Source: Strigamia acuminata (Eukaryota > Arthropoda > Chilopoda > Geophilomorpha > Linotaeniidae). Taken from it: a stretch of 64,000 nucleotides of DNA. The stretch lies in NCBI GenBank assembly GCA_949358305.1, contig OX442315.1, positions 2,232,001 through 2,296,000 of the forward strand, read 5' to 3'. Position 1 is the first letter of the stretch, and each line of letters starts with the position of its first letter. This document shows, piece by piece, positions 1 through 10,139 of the stretch. The position numbers were made by a program, and so were the translations under genes. Under the pieces are notes generated by a model, which ran no database searches, was not told where the DNA came from, and saw only the letters and a program-made list of their open reading frames with translations.

Positions 1-358
1 CAACAATTGAATTAAATTTGTCAATTTATTTGTATTTATTTTTGTTTTGTTTTAGCATGGATAATTCGGGGATGGACCTGTCAAATGTCGCGGCCATCAG
101 TCGACACGACAGTCGTAAGTCCACCGTCACCTGTCAAATGTCAACCGCTGCGGCTGACGGTCGACATTTGACGGCTGTGACAGTCGACGTCCGACGGACG
201 CGACATTCGACAGCTGACGGTCGAAAGTCGACGGCTGATGGCCGCGACATTCGACAGGTGACAGCAGACAGCTGCCGATTAGTCCATCCCTGAATTAACC
301 ATGCTAAAACAAAACAAAACTAAATAAAAATTAATTGACAAATTTAATTCAATTGTTG
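1..358. mobile_element. MITE-like element with long terminal inverted repeats
   Basis: The first about 65 bases (beginning caacaattgaattaaa) reappear as an imperfect reverse complement at about 289-358 (ending aattcaattgttg), giving a short non-autonomous DNA-transposon-like unit. The interior (about 75-285) is built from degenerate copies of a module around GACGGTCGAC and CATTTGACGGCTG. An internal frame without real gene features crosses it. The left target site lies outside the window, so no TSD can be checked. No transposase is present. Confidence 0.7.
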
Positions 359-407
359 AATACGCGTATACGCCGGCGCTTCGATCGCGTACAACGAACG
401 TTGTGTT

Positions 408-568
408 GTTGCGATATTGCGATTATTGAGATTATGTGCGATTATTGCGATTATTTGCGATTATTGCGATTATATCGCGATATGCGATATATCGCAAACA
501 ACAGCTAGCAACTTAACTAGTTGCGATATTCGCCAAAAAAAAATCGCAATGCGATTAATCGCAAATTC
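408..568. repeat. GCGATT/GCGATAT-rich degenerate simple repeat
   Basis: Short units of gcgatt, gcgatat and tcgcaa alternate on both strands, making a partly palindromic low-complexity tract. The BEL-derived reading frame of element H runs into it and terminates there, so the tract marks a breakpoint of that element. Confidence 0.75.
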
Positions 569-3041
569 GCACAGGCCTACCGTGCAGTGTCCACCCCAGC
601 ATCGTTTCGACTGCTATCAAATTGTCTTCGATGACCTCCGTATGCTGTGTCATTAGCTTCCAGTAATTGTCTGTACCAATGAGAAGTGCAATTTTATCTG
701 AGTGCAGTACGGCTTGCCTGTAATGCACGTTGATATTTTTCTTCTTTAATTTGAGCATCAGTTTGTCATTTGGGACTTCTGTCGGAGTTGACGTCATCTT
801 TGTTGATTCGATTGCTATTATTTCAATCGTTTGGGATGCGTCGATTGTTGATTGCAAGCTGACTCGTACTTGACGACAAACTTCAGACGTCGGATCCTGT
901 GCAAAAACTTCAAGGTTTAATTTTTCAGTGCCCACCTGTTTTAGTTGAAGTTTCCTTGAAATATCGGTCCGAATAAATGTTTTTTGTGCGCCTCCATCGA
1001 AGAAAGCAATGCCAGTCGTTGATTCGTTTCTCCCATGCAGATTTGTCATTGCTATTTTCAGAAATTCGAATTCGGGCTCCTTTTTGGTTATTACTGCACT
1101 CGCATGGCTGATTTTTTGGTTTTCTTTGGTCGGTTCCTTCTCGATGCATACGTATGTGTGGTGCTCCCCTTCGCAGCGATAACATTTCATTTTTGTCCTA
1201 CAATCTTCGGTTTCGTGAGGTACGCGTCCTAAACACTTCAAGCAGGTGTTTTTCAATTTTAATTTTTCTCTACGCTCCTCTCCGGTTAGTGGGCAAATTT
1301 TCCTATCATGCTGTTTTGAGTTGCAAAATTGACACAATTTTATAGTCACCGATAGCACCGCCAATGAACTTTTGCGAGTAGATTTTCTCCTTTTTTCAAA
1401 CTTTTTCTTCTTGTCCGAGTGTTTCTCCGTGTTGTTCGGTTGATTTGGCCTTGCACTCGGATTTGTTGGTTTTGCTTGGGTAATCATCATTTCGTATTTT
1501 GCCTCCTTTATGACGAATTCCTGTAACCATGACATTAATAATGCAACAGATTGCTCACCATTGTTCATTCGATCGTATTCGCGAATGAGGCTTCTCGGTA
1601 GAGCTGCTGCTAAAGCTGGAAATAACGTTCGTTTATATTCATCCAATACCACGCCTATATTGTTTAGATTTTCGATATTAATTTCGACAAATCTATGCAG
1701 TTTTTGAAGTCTTTGGTAGTCCTTATCGTCCTTTACTGCAGGTAAAACGGTCAAATTACTCAAAAACCTGTTTTCCAAGATGATTTTGTCGCCATATTTC
1801 TTTTTCAGTCGTTCAATGGCAGTGGTATAATTTTGCGCAGTTATTTCAAGCGCACGGATGTCATCTAGGGCTTCTCCTACTAAATAATTTCGTAAATGTA
1901 ATAATTTATGTTCATTATTCAACGTTGGATCGTCCCCATATTGCACTCCAAAAGTTTTCCAAAAACTAGTCCAGTCTTCCGGTCTTTTTCCATCAAATGT
2001 CGGCACTTCTAACGCTTTTCTCTTGATTGTTGATTGAGCGTTGTGTACGAGTGCAGCGGCGGCGATGGGAGGCGGAATTGGAGCGGGTGCATGATGTCTA
2101 TTGTTATAATTTTTTATGGAATTTCTTACTGTCACAAGGCGGTCTTCTAATGCGTCCATTCCGTCAGTGTTCTCGTCGATTTCGGTGTCCGAATCATCCC
2201 GGTTTGAGTTCTTGTTGCGTTTGCGGCTTGAACTCCTCGGCTTCCTTTGGAGTGAAGCTGCCGGTTGATTTTTGTCATCTCGGCGCGATGGTAATGGACA
2301 TTTATTTGCGTAATGGCCAAATTCCTGGCAATTAAAACACTGCACCGAAGATAACGGTCGAGAGGGACGAGAACGATTTCTCCCACGTTGCTGTTTTTCA
2401 CCAGTATAGGCACGTGGAGGTTTAGAATTGTCTATGTCGCGCGAATCCATAGCTTTGAGTCGCATATGTTCCGCGAGCAACTGTTCAGACACTTTCTTTG
2501 GTGTAAATTCTCCTTTGGGCAAGTGATATGTCGTGAATGAAATTTGTGAATATTCACGAGGTAATAAGTCCAAGTATTGGTAAGCGTGATGATTAGGCGT
2601 AGTTATCTCTCCGATATCCTTCATTTGGCGGACATGATAGTCTACGCGTCCTAAGAAGTCGGCCATATCTTCGCCCTGCTCCAGGCGCAAATTCAAAAAT
2701 TCGCGGCGCATGGCTGCCTGTCGCGCACGAGATGATGGCGCATAAATGTTGGCTAAGATGTCTTATGCTTCCTTCGGGGTTTTACAATCATCTAGCGCAA
2801 ACTTCTTCGCCTCGCTTACAGAACAGTATATTAAACCTAAAGCTTTGGCTTTACGACGCTTGTATTTCTTCTTCTCCTTATCTCCGGCGGTTTTAAGGAA
2901 ATCTGCCTCTTCTTCTTCCGTCACATGTTCCCACAATTCTTCACTTCTCAGCATCATGCGCATTGAGTGCTGCCATAGTTCGTAGTTTCCTACGCTGAGA
3001 ATGGGAAGTCGCCCGGAGTTTCCTTCGACGGACTTGGACAT
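555..3041 (-). pseudogene. Chimeric Copia Gag fused to BEL/Pao Gag-protease (element H)
   Basis: The ATG at 3041 opens a Copia Gag (UBN2-type domain, motif VGNYELWQHSM) closely related to the gag of B1. An in-frame TAA at 2763-2765 replaces a Trp codon conserved in B1 and E. After it the frame continues through the capsid-like region and a CCHC knuckle (CFNCQEFGHYANKC) into a basic tail ending RKRN at about 2214. The same frame then becomes BEL/Pao: a DUF1759-type Gag (PTFDGKRPEDW), cysteine-rich knuckles (CQFCNSKQHDRKIC, CLKCLGRVPHETEDC), and a DUF1758-like aspartic protease with FFDGGA where DSG is usual, ending at MLGWTLHGR. RT and integrase are missing; the frame runs into the GCGATT tract. 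There is no LTR, TSD or frameshift at the Copia/BEL junction, so I read it as a true fusion rather than a nested insertion. The stop makes it a pseudogene. Confidence 0.8.
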
Positions 3042-3883
3042 GATGACGTGAAGTTACGAAACTATCCGTAGCAAAACACACTGGATGGAGAATGGTACAA
3101 TTGGAGCACTTGACGATCTCGTAGCACAATATCGCGTTGCACAACACAAATACGGCGCACTGATCGAAGCACTGTCAAAGCGGATATCAATCGAATTGGG
3201 CAACCACTTCTGAAGTGGTCAGATAACCCTAGCCAGCCAACACACAGGGGTCCATTCGCCTACCTGGAGGCGCGGGAGTACCTGTTGGCCGCGGTAAGCA
3301 CTGGCTAGGAATGAGTTAATGCGGTGGTTCCGACTGGAACCGAAGAGCAAAAACTATTCTAAGGGACCCACAAAAACTTAATACGACCTTAAATACTAAC
3401 AAGCTAATTACGACAACTGAAAAGCAATTTTTAATTAGTATGATGAGACGTTGCGCCAATCTAGAGATGAAAATGGCGTAGTTGCGCATTTAAATGCGAA
3501 AATCGTCGAAAATCGTTGTTTCTTCGAGAAAAATCGTCGATACAACGACCGTACACGGTGTACGAGGTCGGGAATTAGTCCAAATCGTCGTTCACGCTGT
3601 GTGAAGCGGGTTTCCAACGTTGATTCTCGTTAGAAAACGGCGAAAATCTGAAAATATACAAAATTCGCTTCGAAAATCGCGAAACTCGCGGAAATTCGAG
3701 CGAAATTAAATAACAAAATCGTAGAGCTGGTCGTCCAGACTGCGTGAGAACGTCGGCGTGTCGTCTCGAACGTTCTAGAGACGAAAATCGTCGCGAAAAT
3801 CTGGAAATAGAAAATTTATCGCAAATTCGCGAATTTCGCGAAAATAACGATAAAATTAGCGGTTTCGGTGGGCTGCAAGGATA
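3042..3883 (-). other. Element H 5' leader with repeated CG-rich modules
   Basis: Untranslated leader between the primer site and gag. On the minus strand it has at least two modules built as an AATTTCGCG-type palindromic stretch, then a pyrimidine run ending TTTTCAG or TTTCCAG, then ATTTTCG. The same modules occur in the leaders of B1 and E. I see no supported coding region in it. Confidence 0.6.
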
Positions 3884-3903
3884 GAAACCATCCTCTGCTA
3901 CCA
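3884..3903 (-). other. Primer-binding site, initiator tRNA-Met (element H)
   Basis: The minus strand reads TGGTAGCAGAGGATGGTTTC, complementary to the 3' end of initiator tRNA-Met including CCA. It lies 2 nt inside the LTR end, which fixes the element's orientation as minus. Confidence 0.85.
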
Positions 3904-3905
3904 CT

Positions 3906-4410
3906 TGTAGCAGAGGAGGAGGCGCAGAGCGGTCAATTAGACCGTGTGGAAGCGTGAAACACGCACGAAAAACAAAGTGCGTGGCCGTAATGGCGGGCGC
4001 ACGCGAATACCGCTAATGGCAGGTCAAATGCAAGCTGCCGCACGTGGAAAACGTGCTTATATGCAGCAAAAGACAACTACACAATGTAAAAATAATAAAT
4101 GTTTACTCTAAAATAAAACAACTTACAAATTGAGACCATTTTGGTGTGGAAAACATGGTTATGCTTGCACAGCCTGCAAGCAGCCATCTTGGAATGAGGA
4201 AAATATACAATGACACCATCTGGTGTTAGGAATTATCAACTTAATACAATTGAGCTGTGGGCAGCATTATACCCAATGATAAATAATTATATAAAGACAA
4301 AATAAATACAAAAAGCTGCTTAGTGCAGATAAACACTAGGAAATATCCGTAATGAGTACGGAGGACTATTTGGCATTGGAAAACAACAATTGCGTTATCC
4401 CAGTATAACA
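3906..4410 (-). repeat. Copia-type LTR of element H (5' LTR)
   Basis: The minus strand starts TGTTATACTGGG at 4410 and ends CTGCTACA at 3906, directly before the primer site. It contains a TATA-like catataagc box (about 4055) and a CCAAGATGGCTGC motif shared with other Copia LTRs in the window. It abuts the truncated pol of element G on the right, so H probably inserted into G. No second H LTR is in the window. Confidence 0.75.
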
Positions 4411-4979
4411 ATTATTATAACAAGACCCACATTCGCGCACTCCTCCAAGTTCTTCGATATGTCGCGAATTCGCCGGATCTTGCGATTGAACTGTCCGGAT
4501 GCACGACAAGCCAGTTATGGGCATTTACCGACGCTTCCTGGGCCTCCGACACCGAAACCTCGCTTAGCTTCAGAGGATTCATCACGTACATCGGCAGCGT
4601 CCCCATCGGCTGGTCGTGTAAAAAGCAGTCTTCGGTTGCGTGCTCGACGATGGAAGCGGAGTTCATCGCCCTCGTCGAGTGCGTAAAAGAACTCTACTGG
4701 CTCGACTACATATTCGCTCAACTCCCGTTCTTGAACCGCATCTCTCGTCCCATCGTTTATTCGGATGCACTCGCGTCCATTCAGTTCACTTCGAACGATG
4801 TGGAAAATGCGAAGACCAAACACATACGTGTGAAGTACCATTGGTTGCGGGAGTGGTACGTGGCAAAAGTATTCGAATTACGAAAGATCCCGGGTGAAGA
4901 CAACGTAGCGGACATTTTTACAAAATGGCTACCATCTGATCGACTTCGGAAGCTCACTTCGGGAATCTTCTGCCAGTAA
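4411..4979 (+). pseudogene. Copia RNase H C-terminal fragment (element G)
   Basis: An open frame homologous to the end of Copia pol. It starts inside the stretch equivalent to YNKTHIRALLQVLQ of B1 and covers the RNase H domain: FTDASW, then MEAEFIALVECVKELYWLD, YSDALASIQFTSNDVE and DIFTKWLP, ending in TAA. Gag, protease, integrase and RT are missing because the left side is occupied by the LTR of H. The surviving frame has no stop or frameshift. Inference: the remnant of an element cut by the insertion of H or an associated deletion. Confidence 0.85.
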
Positions 4980-5212
4980 CCGATTATGACTTTTGTTTTT
5001 CAATCGTAGTTTTTGGACATTCCTTATTTATTTTCACCGGATTCGAGGTTTTATCGTGTAGTTAGATTGGGAATTATGAGCTTAGTTAAGTGATGTAAAC
5101 AAAAGTACCCGACACGATAATTCCGAAATTTATTGTTTACCTTTCTTACCAGACACCGAAAGTCCCGTGTTCTGTTTTATTTATTCATTGATTTGTAAAA
5201 CCCATTTTATAG

Positions 5213-5224
5213 CATGGGGGGATT
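5213..5224 (+). other. Polypurine tract of element G
   Basis: The purine run atggggggatt lies immediately before a TGTTGG LTR start, the usual plus-strand priming site of a Copia element. The 4980-5212 stretch before it is the 3' untranslated region of the element and holds no gene. Confidence 0.65.
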
Positions 5225-5797
5225 TGTTGGTGTGCAATGCACTATTTGCTATAATATGGGTTATGATATTATTGTCCATTTATATCTTCAGATATTTGAC
5301 TATCTAATTATTATATCTCGATGTATTCTTTCAGTTAATCACGTTTTGCGGGGTTTTATTATCTAGTTGTGCCTTTGGCATAATGCACTTGCTTATTTAT
5401 TGTTTAGCATTGAGCACAATGCATTCTTTATCATATTTGATACTAATAATATGTTATTCCGCCACTAGTTGGCGTACACTTGTTCACTTGTTTTTCCAAC
5501 ATGGCGACACACGGTCGCAATTGTATCTCTCATCCAGAAATGGATTCAATGTGTAAGTTATGATTTCCCAATTAAACTTTTATATTATTTTAAGTATTTA
5601 GTCTCTTTGCACGCCTACTATAAGTGCAAACAGTTGTCACGGCGTTTTCTATCGCCGTATTTGTGCACGTCGTGCAGACGTCGCCGCCAGTTACGGTAAC
5701 GCGCGCCCGGGTCGGTCGCCGCCATTACCGTTTCGTGTCTCGTCGTTTTGCCTTTGCTTGCACGATAATTCGTGCCAGTTTTTCGTCCTCTGCTACA
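5225..5797 (+). repeat. 3' LTR of Copia element G
   Basis: Starts TGTTGGTGTGCAATG and ends CTGCTACA; 573 bp. It carries a CCAACATGGCGAC motif equivalent to the CCAAGATGGC motif of the sister LTRs. It ends directly against codons for KLLGVEF of element F pol, which indicates that G inserted into F pol. The expected 5-bp TSD (caaac on the right) cannot be confirmed because the left end is gone. Confidence 0.75.
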
Positions 5798-6635
5798 CAA
5801 ACTGCTAGGAGTCGAGTTTATCCGCGAGATGGGACGCACTTACATTTCTCAACGTGCGTACATCGCTAAACTCGTGCAAAAATATGGAACATTGACCAAT
5901 CGACTCGTGAAAGTACAAGTCACAACCGGAACAACATTAGTTCGAGCATCGACCGAGGACCTGATCGATTTTCCCTACCGCTCACTCATCGGGTCACTGC
6001 TGTTTCTGGCATCACAAACGCGCCCCGACATCTTATTTTCAGTCATCTCGCTTTCACAATTCAACACGTGCTACGACAATTCACATATTCGTGCCCTTCT
6101 ACAAGTTCTCCAATATGTAGCCAATACTTCGGACTATTGCATCGAACTTTCCAACTGTGTATCGAGTCAGTTATGGGCTTATGTGGATGCCTCGTGGGCT
6201 AGCGACCTGGCGACATCTTTAAGTTTCGGCGGCTTCATAACATATATCGGGAATGTGCCAATTGGCTGGTCGTGTCGAAAACAATCGACTGTCGCGTGTT
6301 CAACTATGGAAGCCGAATTCCTCGCCCTAGTTGAATGCGTGAAGGAAACCTTTTGGCTCGACAACATCTTCACCGAATTCCCGATTCTTAACCGCCTGTC
6401 TCGTCCGATTATTTACTCCGATGCCCTAGCCAGCATACAATTCACATCTAACGACGTGGAAAACTCGAAGACGAAGCATATCCGCGTCAAGTATCACTGG
6501 CTCAGGAAATGGTATACGGCAAGCTGTTTCGATCTCCGAAAAGTGTCCAGCGAGCACAACGTCGCGGACATCTTCACTAAGTGGCTCAGTTCTGAGCGTC
6601 TTCAGTCGTTGATCTCTCGTGTGTTCCGACTTTAG
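5798..6635 (+). pseudogene. Copia RT C-terminus and RNase H fragment (element F)
   Basis: The frame opens at the conserved KLLGVEFIREMGRTYISQR region of Copia reverse transcriptase, downstream of the YVDD box. It runs through the RT connection (FPYRSLIGSLLFLASQTRPD) and RNase H (VDASWASDLATSLSFGG, STMEAEFLALVECVKE, DIFTKWLS) to TAA at 6635. It is very close to B1 pol over the same span. Everything upstream is missing at the G LTR. No internal stops. Context: F is the host of two insertions, G on its left and B1 in its LTR. Confidence 0.88.
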
Positions 6636-6835
6636 ACTTTATCGTGACATTCTTTGGTTATTTACCCGACTTCGAGGATCGCCAAGTTTCTGCGGGAATA
6701 TTCGGGCCTACGTGGCGTTCTCAATAACAGTACCTGGCTCGGCGATTCGACCTTTTGTTTATTTTCGACTATCTACTGTAATTCCAGTAACCGTGTTTCT
6801 TTTCCCCTGATTCTATTTCCATCGAAAGGGGGAAT
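6636..6835 (+). other. 3' untranslated region and polypurine tract of element F
   Basis: Non-coding sequence ending in cgaaagggggaatt directly before the LTR start TGTTGG at 6836. I see no gene. Confidence 0.65.
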
Positions 6836-7005
6836 TGTTGGTCTAAGGAACCAAATGATATGTGTGTCGATGTGATATAGAATCACATTATGATCTATTG
6901 TTTTATTATATTCGTTTATTTATTCCGACATTGATTATATTCAATTATGTATATCTTTTCCAAGTTTTTACATTATGTTATTGTGTTTCTGCATGAGGTA
7001 CCATG
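6836..7005 (+). repeat. 3' LTR of element F, left part (split by B1)
   Basis: Starts TGTTGGTCTAAGGAACC. It matches the start of the 5' LTR of element E on the minus strand (TGTTGGTCTATAGGACC). It is interrupted after ccatg (7001-7005); the remainder resumes after the second ccatg at 27050-27054. The two parts together give an LTR of about 549 bp. Confidence 0.85.
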
Positions 7006-7564
7006 TGTTGGTCTAAGAACCACTCATGTTGTCGATATCAAATGTTTATTTACTATATGTTTTGTGTTCAAACACATTGTATTGATATTTGATCATTTAT
7101 TTACTGTTTTCTCTATTTGGATTTTTCTGCTGTCCAGTATGTAATTCCATACTTTGCTTATGTTTTACTTAGATGATTTGTTCTTTAATTTAAAATTTAA
7201 TGTTAATAACTGTCGCCAGGGTGCTGTGACACTCTTATCCCTAATCCAAGATGGCAGCGCACACAGGTGTGTGCACTTTCACATCTTTTCACCTTTGGAA
7301 ATCCATTTATGTAAGATATGGTTTACTTTTCATTAAACTTTTATGTTTTTAAGTGTTTACCTTCACTTTAGAGCACCTTCAGTGCTATTTAAGCGCATAT
7401 AAGCGACCATAAGTCGCGCGCTCGCTCGAATCGCATCACGCGCTCGCTCGAATCGCATCACGCGATTCTGTTATCGGAATTAACCGTCGCGCATTTGCGA
7501 ACCGCTTTATTTCACGCTTCCACATCGGTTTATTTGCCGATTATTTGCGCACCACTCACCTACA
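7006..7564 (+). repeat. 5' LTR of Copia B1
   Basis: Starts TGTTGGTCTAAGAACC and ends CACCTACA; 559 bp. It matches the 3' LTR (26488-27049) by eye except for a 3-nt indel near 7122. It includes a TATA-like catataag box at 7396-7403, a CCAAGATGGCAGC motif near 7248, and a direct duplication of gcgctcgctcgaatcgcatc at about 7418-7462. Confidence 0.92.
7396..7403 (+). promoter_or_regulatory. TATA-like box of B1 LTR
   Basis: catataag in the downstream third of the LTR. The equivalent cATATAAGC or gtATAAGC sequence is present in the F, E and H LTRs. It is a likely pol II core promoter element; the transcription start is not determined. Confidence 0.5.
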
Positions 7565-7565
7565 G

Positions 7566-8450
7566 TGGTAGCAGAGGTCTGGGGACGATCTGCTCTTATT
7601 TTTCACCTAATTTTCGGCGTAATTTTCGCGGGATTCGCGATTTTTGCGGCGAAATTCATTTTATTTTCAGATTTCGCCGATTTCGACGATTTTCGCCCGA
7701 ATCTTCGCTTCGAAACGTTCGATCGACGTTCTGGACTGCCAGGGCAGTCTATTTCACCATTGCTTCGTTAATTTTGTCCGAAATTTCGCGGGATTCGCGA
7801 ATTTCGCGACAAATTTTTGTTTTTTTCAGGTTTTTCGTCAATCTGGATTCACTTCTCCGCTTAGCACGTTGCGGCGGATACAACGAGAATCCAATACTAG
7901 ATTATTGGCCGCTTAGTTCCCCGGTGAACGGCGGTTATCACCGATCTTTTCAAGCGGACGAAGAGCCTCGAATTTTCGAGAAGAATTCGGACATTGACGT
8001 CCGAATTGCGCTTTCTCCAGCTTTTCGAGAAAGCTGCGCCGTGCCTTCATTTGCACGAGGATTGCACCCGCGATCGATTCATCTATTTCTCCTTGTGTCG
8101 AAATTACTTGTTAGCATTAAGATAATATTTAAGGCTTTTGGGGGACATTTAGCATCGTATTCGCCCTTCGATCGAATCCGATCAAGCGATTACGTATTCT
8201 CCGGTAGTGCTTGTCGTGGTACAAGTGAGGTTTCCCGCGGGCCCAGGTGCACCGATCGGACCCTCTCAGACTGGCTACCGGAGGTTTTTGAATTCCTTCA
8301 GAAGGAATTGCCCAATTTGACGGTTTCCGCCTCGAAAGTGCTTCGCATCGAGTGTTGTGCTTCGTTTTCGTGCAGTGCTACGGTGTCTCCTGTGTGCCAT
8401 TTTCCTGAGCCTGTGTTTTCGTCGCAAAGTGTCGAGTTTTCCACGCCACG
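7566..8450 (+). other. B1 primer-binding site and 5' leader
   Basis: tggtagcagagg at 7566-7577 matches the initiator tRNA-Met 3' end, one base after the LTR. The leader then holds two similar modules, each with a CGCGGGATTCGCG-type palindrome followed by a pyrimidine run ending TTTTCAG (about 7669 and 7830). A long frame at 7495-8541 crosses the leader, but it begins without ATG and contains no Met, so I do not call it a gene. Confidence 0.75.
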
Positions 8451-10139
8451 ATGCACAAATCCGGAGATTCATCGAGCAAAATTCCCGTACTCGGAGTTGG
8501 AAACTACGAGCAGTGGCAACGATCGATGCGGATGCTCTTAAAGTCCGAGGGCCTTTGGAGGCATGTTACCGAAGAGAAGGAAGTCGAACATTTAGCTACC
8601 TTGACGGAAAAAGAAAAGGATCGGTACATGACCAAGAAAGATAAAGCCCTCGGTCACATCTATATCCAAGTCAGCGAGCCCAAACGATCAGTGTTGGACA
8701 CGTGCAACACGCCGAAAGAGGCGTGGGACGCGCTGGCTAAGATTTATGCGCCAAGCTCACGGGCCAGAAGAGCAGCCATGCGTTGGGAGTTTTTAAATCT
8801 CCAGATTGGACCCAACGAGGATATGCCGGATTTTATTGCCAGAGTCGATCACTACGTGAGGCAATTAAAGGACGTTAAGGAGGAAACTTCGCCCGACCAC
8901 CACGCATATCAGTATCTTAAGGGATTGCCACCTGAGTATGCCCAGGCAACGTTCGCAATTTACCATTGGCCGGATGACAAATTTACACCGACTTTGGTTG
9001 CCGAACAGTTGATATCCGAACAATCTCGTTTAAGATCGGCGGGTCTGCTTCGAACAACTCCACCGTCGGCTCATACTTCTGCGAAAGGACAGTTTCGCCC
9101 GCGTAATAAATCCGGTGCCCGTGATTTGTCAACTATTCGGTGTTTCAATTGCGACCAGATGGGCCACTACGCGAATAAGTGCCCCCACCCTCGACGTGAG
9201 AATCCGAACCCGAATCAGTCGACGGCTTCCGTACAACGCTCCTCGAGAAGTAAGATTCGAAGACGGAATAAGACCGCCGTCGCCAAGGTCGAAGACACTC
9301 GTCCTCGAGGGAGCTCACGTCCAATTCGGAAAGGGACATTTTTCTGCAGTGCACCGCAAGTCGTTGAGCGCCCAGTTGCCCACTTTATGCAATCCAATGA
9401 GTGGATTGTTGACTGTGGCGCTACCGACCATGTGACCCATGTGCGAGCTTTATTCACCGATTTCACGAACATTCCGCCTTTCGATATCGAGTTAGGACAA
9501 GGGAAATCGCAAGTCACTGGACGAGGAACGGTTCAACTTCTCACGTCAGTTGATGATGCAGATTGCGTTTTGGATTTGACCAACGTTCTATATGCACCGA
9601 ATTTCGAAGCCAATTTGATTTCGGTGTCGAAAATCGATAAAACGCGACATCATATCCACATTTTCAACGGAGAAGTTAATGTTTATGAATCGGACTATCG
9701 TTTGCCAATCATTCGTGCAAAGGAACGTGGTGGCTTGTATTATTTGGACGGTTTGTGTTCGGTTCCCATCAGTTCGACAACGGTTTCGACGGCCACTCCA
9801 CCGGTAATTCAACCTGTCAAAACACTGGTCACGACAGAAGTGGATTTCGACAATGTACCGAAACCGGCTAAAGGAAAACAAAAGCAACGGGAAATTACAG
9901 ACTATCGTTTCGAACTGCCAGCGGTTGAGAGTGTGAAGGCAATTCCCACCCAACCAATTCCAAACCTGACCGATCCCACTCATTTTCCCGTCCTTACTCC
10001 CGTTTCTTCACCGGTCATTGTCAATCCGACCACACAGTCCTATTCCAATGCTCTGCAATTCCTGCCAACTTCCCCTCCTCCTGGCAATTTACCTCCGTCA
10101 CAGAAGAAGGTAATTGCTAATCCTGCTTCGGTTAAAGAC
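8451..10139 (+). CDS. Copia Gag-Pol of B1, first part (Gag, protease, start of pre-integrase region)
   Basis: ATG at 8451 starts a single Copia polyprotein. Visible domains: a UBN2-type Gag (about 10-190; VGNYEQWQRSM, LPPEYAQATFAIYHWP), a CCHC knuckle CFNCDQMGHYANKC (about 228-241), a basic tail (KIRRRNK), and an aspartic protease with IVDCGATDHV at about 320. Copia proteases usually read DSGA; Cys at the second position is unusual. After 563 codons the frame is cut by Gypsy A at 10140 and resumes in phase at 23010. Together the two parts make about 1,652 codons without a stop. The start is supported by homology to the ATG-started gags of H and E. Confidence 0.92.

Noticed and set aside
555-2711. 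Two separate nested elements instead of a Copia-BEL fusion
   Set aside because: There is no LTR, TSD, inverted repeat or frameshift at the junction near 2214; one frame passes through. An old deletion between nested elements remains possible and is listed as a refuting outcome.
3884-3903. tRNA-Met gene fragment
   Set aside because: Only the 3' end of initiator tRNA-Met is matched, directly next to an LTR end. It is a primer-binding site, as in B1, E and I.
7495-8541. 348-codon frame across the B1 LTR and leader
   Set aside because: Starts with TTG, contains no Met, overlaps the gag start in another frame, and comes from CG-rich repeats that lack stop codons. A partly similar frame in E (30373-31350) also starts without ATG. 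Similarity is explained by shared leader modules.
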